From NCBI RefSeq assembly GCF_014643635.1, contig NZ_BMJV01000001.1, positions 744,001-808,000 of the forward strand: DNA of 64,000 nt, given 5' to 3'. How positions within the stretch are numbered: the first letter of the stretch is position 1; every line of letters begins with the position of its first letter. Shown here piece by piece: positions 60,301 through 64,000 of the stretch. This DNA is from Salipiger pallidus. GTDB lineage: Bacteria > Pseudomonadota > Alphaproteobacteria > Rhodobacterales > Rhodobacteraceae. The position numbers were made by a program, and so were the translations under genes. The notes beneath the pieces were generated by a model. That model made no database searches. It was given only the letters and a program-made list of their open reading frames with translations, and was not told the DNA's origin.

Positions 60301-60446
60301 GGCGGGAACATGGAGTTCACCATGAGGTTCCCCACCGCGGTGGTCCCCATAATGATCAGCGCGCCCCAGGCTTCCACACCGAGCCCGAACGTTCCCGCCA
60401 GCATCGGCGCAAAATAGGCGCCGATGGCCACCGCAGCAACCGCCAC
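57364..60446 (-). pseudogene. TipJ-like phage tail tip / host specificity gene, frameshifted and 5'-truncated
   Basis: Two frames encode one protein. The N-terminal frame (from GTG 60446) has the membrane-like AVAAVAIGAYFAPMLAG, SMFPPPDADKVQNRYQISGF, YDGNITKVGFRGRATAQFNG and TRGDLVMLSNYLL, the order of a TipJ tail tip protein. Near 58805-58840 it loses homology; the next block EHQTAGRVRMVEGNAIVLDE continues in the -1 frame and runs to 57364 with fibronectin-like and Gly-rich segments. One missing base explains this. The usual N-terminal part before the hydrophobic segment is also absent. The intact product would exceed 1000 residues. A sequencing error remains possible. Confidence 0.7.
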
Positions 60447-60848
60447 GACGATCTGAAGAACGGATTTCCTCGGCTCCGTGGCGCCAAGAGGATGAAGGTT
60501 GCACGTCCCCTTTCGCCTGCCGCACGTAGCCCATGGGATCGGTGAAAGGTACCCCGAGAGCGGTGTAGCCGTTCAGCACGGCGGCGCGGACTTGGAGCTC
60601 TGCTACATGGTGATCGAAGTCGGATGCCATGAGGCTATGCCCCGGTCGCTTCGCGCAGTGTAGTTTCGTCTCTTCTCAGCGCGGCTTCGGCAGTGGCCTG
60701 CGCTCCGCCGTCGCCAAATGGCGCGACCGAGGCACTCAGCTGGGCGGAGCGCCTCGATCCGGGCGACCGCGCCCACGGTCTAAGGCTTCCATAGCTTGGC
60801 GTTATTACGGGGCGGGATGACGGCAGGTGCGTCTTTTCAAACAGAACT
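60447..60848. other. Decayed phage sequence upstream of the TipJ-like gene
   Basis: A minus-strand ATG at 60630 opens MASDFDHHVAELQVRAAVLN and PFTDPMGYVRQAKG, but this frame runs into antisense of TipJ and has no natural end. In the TipJ frame the residues KGTCNLHPLGATEPRKS precede the hydrophobic segment without a start codon. A TAG at 60637-60635 ends another short minus-strand frame (QLSASVAPFGDGGAQATAEA). I read these as fragments of tail genes broken by frameshifts; no single gene can be supported. Confidence 0.4.
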
Positions 60849-61025
60849 CATCGTCAGGCGGGTCCAGATTGCGGCCTCACCCTGCTGCGGCTGACGGCCA
60901 TGCCCGCCTGCGGGCGGCGTCGCCCAGCCAATGTTCAGACTGAGCCAGATCATCAGCGAGATCCGCTGCTTCAGCGCTTCATTGTCGGACGGCCATTTCC
61001 TGGTTCTGTAGCTCGGAGGGAGAGA
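60849..61025 (-). mobile_element. Fragment of an IS5-type transposase
   Basis: About 59 codons read SLPPSYRTRKWPSDNEALKQ, ISLMIWLSLNIGWA and GRQPQQGEAAIWTRLTM. This follows the N-terminal pattern I know from IS5-type DDE transposases (YRTxNW..YNxALxxRGSLxIW, then GRxPxxSDAAIQxxLTMK). The fragment stops soon after LTM and lacks all catalytic residues. No terminal repeats were recognised. It marks the right edge of the prophage remnant. Confidence 0.65.
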
Positions 61026-61254
61026 ACGGATGCCGCTCCAGCTGCCAGGCTGGATCCGCAAGGTGAATCCTGCATCCTCCTTTGCGCAAGGAAGCCCTGC
61101 AGCGCCGTCCACCATAGGCTTCGCCCGCCCTCGGGAAATGCCGCGCTTCTGGCGAGGGCCTCGACCTGCAGGGCTTGACGCCCATTACTTCAGGAGCGCA
61201 CTGGCCGGAAGCGCGGGCGTGGCTTCGGACAGGATCCCGAAGCCACGTGCAGTC
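61026..61254. other. Gap between IS fragment and GlgC-like gene
   Basis: 229 bases with no supportable gene, continuing the degenerate stretch at the prophage border. No terminator is visible after the GlgC-like stop. Confidence 0.3.
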
Positions 61255-62460
61255 TTACTGGACGGAACGCACATCTCCGGCCACGGGCGGCACTCGGCTG
61301 GTGCCGACAGCCGCCGGCCTCGCCGTCCGCAAGGGTGTGGCCCGGCTGCGCTGGGGGGCGATCGCCGCCTTGCGGCGCGCCAGCATCTCCGCCGTCACCA
61401 GAACGGTCCCATCATCCCCCATACGGAACCAGCGTGCATCCTCGGCCGCATCGAGCCCAACCCGGAGCCCGTCCGGAAGCCGGACACCCGGTGCCACGAC
61501 AGTGTTGCGCAAGGTGCAGTTCCGGCCCGCCGAGCTGCCGGGAAGGAAGACCGTGTCATTCACCACACAATCGATGGCTTCAGTCACCGGCAGCCCCATG
61601 CCGCGCGGCAAGGTCAGCTTGGCCCGCCCTTGCGCCAGGTCCAGCAAGGTGCGCCTGTAGGCACCAAGGGTCCCGACATCACGCCAGTATGCGTCGCCGC
61701 CGGTCTCGGAACTGCTGATCCGGCAGACCGACAGGGTTTCTTCCGCCAGTGCGCGGGGCAGAATATCGTGACCGAAGTCATGGCGCGTGCCGGGCCGGAG
61801 CGCTTCGGCCCCAAGCGCCTCGCGCAGCCAGAGCCAGTCGAAGATGTAAATGCCAGTGGATGCGAGCGAGATGCCCGGATCATCGTGAAGGGTCGCAGGG
61901 GTGTCAGGCTTTTCGTGGAATGCGGTGACCTGCCCCCTGGCATCGGTGGTGAAGACCCCAAAGCCCGACGCGTCGCTGGCGGGAACGGCGGTTGCGGCCA
62001 CTGTCACCGCGCAATTCTGGGCGCGGTGGTGATCCAGCAGCCTTGTCAGATCCACGTCGGCCACGTGATCGCCCGACAGCACCATCACCTCGCGCGGAGC
62101 ATAAGCGTCCAGCGTCGTGGCATTAAGGCGGATTGCATCGGCGGTGCCGCGATACCCCGAAGGACTGATCAGCTCGCCGTCGCGGATGGAGATACCCTTG
62201 GCAAAGTGATGCGACCACTGGTCGCGCAGATGGCGGCACAGGCCATAAGGGCGATATTGCGTCGCGACGAAAAGCTGCGGGAACCCGGCACGGACCACGG
62301 CATCGAGAATGAAGTCGACGATGCGCCCGCTGCCAGATCCGAAATGCAGCGCGGGCTTGCATTCGGCATCAGTCAGTTCGTGCAGGCGGCTGCCACGTCC
62401 CCCGGCCAGCAGGAAGGGAATGCAGCGATCGACTTGCGGAGCAGAGAGAGTGCGATTCAT
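61255..62460 (-). CDS. GlgC-like nucleotidyltransferase (glucose-1-phosphate adenylyltransferase family)
   Basis: 401 residues from the ATG at 62460 (MNRTLSAPQVDR), with AAAGGCG 6 bases ahead. FLLAGGRGSRLHELTDAECK is the nucleotide-binding loop; FGSGSGRIVDFILDAVVRAG, VATQYRPYGLCRHLRDQW, YRGTADAIRLN and DAYWRDVGTLGAYRRTLLDL follow ADP-glucose pyrophosphorylase order. The C-terminal left-handed helix is short (TVFLPGSSAGRNCTLRNTVV), then a basic disordered tail. No glgA, glgB or glgX lies nearby, so glycogen synthesis is not certain. The effector-binding N-terminus differs from E. coli GlgC. Confidence 0.75.
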   Translation of the reverse strand: MNRTLSAPQVDRCIPFLLAGGRGSRLHELTDAECKPALHFGSGSGRIVDFILDAVVRAGFPQLFVATQYRPYGLCRHLRDQWSHHFAKGISIRDGELISPSGYRGTADAIRLNATTLDAYAPREVMVLSGDHVADVDLTRLLDHHRAQNCAVTVAATAVPASDASGFGVFTTDARGQVTAFHEKPDTPATLHDDPGISLASTGIYIFDWLWLREALGAEALRPGTRHDFGHDILPRALAEETLSVCRISSSETGGDAYWRDVGTLGAYRRTLLDLAQGRAKLTLPRGMGLPVTEAIDCVVNDTVFLPGSSAGRNCTLRNTVVAPGVRLPDGLRVGLDAAEDARWFRMGDDGTVLVTAEMLARRKAAIAPQRSRATPLRTARPAAVGTSRVPPVAGDVRSVQ

Positions 62461-62868
62461 GGCCGCGCCTTTCAAAAAATATGCACGCGATGGCGTCCGT
62501 GGGGCGTCTTCGCGGAAGGGAGATGTTGGTGAGGGATCGGGCCGGCCGGGTGATCTGACCAAGAACCCGGGCAACGCCCAAAAGTTCCGCGAATTCCTTC
62601 ACTCTGATGTCGAATTCATCATTCAACATATGATGCTAGCCGAATATCATACCGTTCCGGCGGCACCGCCTGCCAACCCTGCCATTCGGCACGAGTGCCG
62701 CCTTGGACGGCTTCACACGCAATGCCGCCGCGCTAGGTCTCGATGCAGCCCCGTTCGGCAGATCCAACGATCAGGGCCCACCGATCTGCCCTCCGGACCG
62801 GCGCCATCGGCCCGCGTCCACCACTACAGGCCCCAAGCCAAGGCCCAGCATTCCAGCAAGGAGACCCC
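62461..62868. promoter_or_regulatory. Divergent region between GlgC-like and transglutaminase-like genes
   Basis: 408 bases without a supportable gene. The centre (62600-62660) is AT-rich and contains an interrupted palindrome, CATCAT (62617-62622) and ATGATG (62630-62635) with a 7-base spacer, which could be an operator. Promoters for both genes are expected here, but I cannot place them firmly. Confidence 0.4.
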
Positions 62869-63645
62869 ATGCGCATCAGCATAGACGTGGCCATGAGCTA
62901 CCGGTTCCGACGCCCCAACACCGCCTTCCTCGCGCTAGAGGCAGCGCAGACCGATGGCCAAGTGGTCGAGACGTCGCAGCTCGACATTCCGGATGCCACC
63001 CTGACCCGCATAGATGGCGATGCGGATGTGGGCGAGCGCATATGGGCGCAGTTCCGATCTGCGGACATGACCTTGACCTACACAGCCACCGTCGACGTGA
63101 CCCGCCCGACACAGGACCTGGGCGCGCTCGATGCCATGCCGCTGCACCGGATCCCCGGGACGGCCGCCCCTTACCTGCGCCCCTCGCGCTATTGTCAGTC
63201 CGACAAGTTCCAGAGCTTCGTCAGCCAGCGGTTCGGACACCTTTCCGGCGGGGCCAAGGTGCAGGGACTGCGCGACTGGGTCGAAGAGAACCTGACCTAC
63301 GTGCCCGGCAGCTCGGATGCCGACACCAATGTACTGGAAACCTTCGCGGGGCGGCAGGGCGTGTGCCGTGACTACGCGCACCTCATGTGCTCGCTGGTGC
63401 GCGCGGCGGGCATTCCGGCACGCATGGTCGCGGTCTACAGCCCCCACATCACGCCACCTGATTTCCACGCGGTGGCCGAGGTCTGGCTGAGCGGACAATG
63501 GTGGCTGGTGGATGCCACGGGCATGGCCGCAGCAGACAGCATGGCGATCATCGCCGTGGGGCGCGATGCTTATGACATCGCCTTCATGGATTCGCAGGAG
63601 CCGGCGCAGATGCTGTCGCAATCGGTCAACGTATCACAGGCCTGA
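62869..63645 (+). CDS. Transglutaminase-like cysteine protease family protein
   Basis: 258 residues from the ATG at 62869 (MRISIDVAMSYRF), with AAGGAG 6 bases ahead; the upstream frame has no site. An N-terminal beta domain (to about residue 85) precedes the transglutaminase core, whose triad is visible: Cys166 in GRQGVCRDYAHL, His200 in DFHAVAEVWL and Asp215 in WWLVDATG. Bacterial members hydrolyse or ligate amide bonds; the substrate is unknown. No signal peptide, so cytoplasmic. Confidence 0.88.
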   Translation: MRISIDVAMSYRFRRPNTAFLALEAAQTDGQVVETSQLDIPDATLTRIDGDADVGERIWAQFRSADMTLTYTATVDVTRPTQDLGALDAMPLHRIPGTAAPYLRPSRYCQSDKFQSFVSQRFGHLSGGAKVQGLRDWVEENLTYVPGSSDADTNVLETFAGRQGVCRDYAHLMCSLVRAAGIPARMVAVYSPHITPPDFHAVAEVWLSGQWWLVDATGMAAADSMAIIAVGRDAYDIAFMDSQEPAQMLSQSVNVSQA

Positions 63646-63964
63646 GGCTGGCGGGCGGTGCCATGGCCGGCCGGGCCCGGGCCTGACAGCCCCTCCTGCC
63701 GCAAACGCCCGACCGGATCCTGTCCGCCCCCGGTCGCGATACATGGCATCAAGGCCCTGCGACAATATCACGATTGTCGAGGGCAAGAACCGGATGGCAC
63801 GCGACAAGGCAACCTCTGCCTCAAGGCACGACCGCGCGACAGCCCAACATAAGACCCGGACCACCCCTGCCGTGTCAAAGCTGCGTCGCACGGGCAGCCG
63901 GTGCCCGGCCCCGCCTTGACCCTTGCCACCGGTTCCTTGATACCAAGGCCCAAAGGACGATTGC
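63646..63964. other. Intergenic region before tatD
   Basis: 319 bases without a gene that I can support. Near the end is a promoter-like pair, TTGACC (63916-63921) and TGATAC (63938-63943) with a 16-base spacer, about 20 bases ahead of the next start codon; an AAAGGACG ribosome-binding site follows at 63951-63958. Confidence 0.45.
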
Positions 63965-64000
63965 ATGACCACTCCCCTCATTACCGACAGCCACTGCCAT
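63965..64000 (+). CDS. tatD: TatD-family hydrolase, first 12 codons only
   Basis: The window ends 12 codons into a gene that reads MTTPLITDSHCH. The TDSHCH start is the metal-binding opening of TatD-type metal-dependent DNases/hydrolases, where it usually continues with LDF. An AAAGGACG site precedes the ATG. The call rests on this short motif and on the good start signals; another amidohydrolase-fold protein is possible. Confidence 0.6.
   Translation, partial: MTTPLITDSHCH

Overview
The window is GC-rich, densely coded DNA from an alphaproteobacterium, most likely a marine Rhodobacteraceae (Roseobacter-group) member. The evidence is the propionyl-CoA carboxylase locus with an ScfR/PccR-type regulator, DUF2484 between murC and murB, DUF4174 and DUF6497 proteins, and short GGGATATTT-type intergenic repeats that I associate with this family. 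Genus cannot be fixed from sequence alone.

Layout. 1-6.6 kb: the 3' end of hisA, then a minus-strand run (sulfotransferase-like protein, methylmalonyl-CoA mutase, VOC protein, GNAT acetyltransferase, TerB/J-domain protein, EEP-family phosphohydrolase). 6.7-17.0 kb: the propionyl-CoA locus. pccA and pccB lie on the minus strand, separated by small lipoproteins and hypotheticals including a 46-codon lipoprotein. An MFS exporter and the ScfR/PccR-type regulator lie on the plus strand, and TTTGCAAA sites sit in both control regions. Together with the mutase this is the propionyl-CoA to succinyl-CoA route. 17.2-20.8 kb: gatC-gatA, an Excalibur-domain lipoprotein, an N-acetylmuramoyl-L-alanine amidase and a small phage-like protein.

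20.9-28.1 kb holds the most interesting system: a five-gene, tightly coupled minus-strand operon of one stand-alone Roadblock/LC7 protein followed by four P-loop GTPases. Two large dynamin-like proteins alternate with two smaller GTPases that carry disordered tails. The last GTPase has a degenerate G3 motif and what looks like a Roadblock fold fused at its C-terminus. It reads as a bacterial membrane-remodelling or G-protein switch module of unknown role.

28.4-50.8 kb: a metallo-beta-lactamase-fold hydrolase and a DxD protein, then the whole dcw cell-wall/division cluster except ftsZ. It is split into two convergent halves: ftsW-murG-murC-DUF2484-murB-ddl-ftsQ-ftsA on plus, and mraZ-rsmH-ftsL-ftsI-murE-murF-mraY-murD on minus. 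They meet at an HI0933-type flavoprotein and a ParB-like protein.

50.8-51.5 kb is the long mraZ control region (promoter, MraZ-box-like repeats, DnaA-box-like sites). 51.5-61.0 kb is a decayed tail-module remnant of a siphophage-type prophage with a frameshifted TipJ-like gene, bordered by a fragment of an IS5-type transposase. 61.3-64.0 kb: a GlgC-like nucleotidyltransferase, a transglutaminase-family protein and the first 12 codons of a TatD-like gene.
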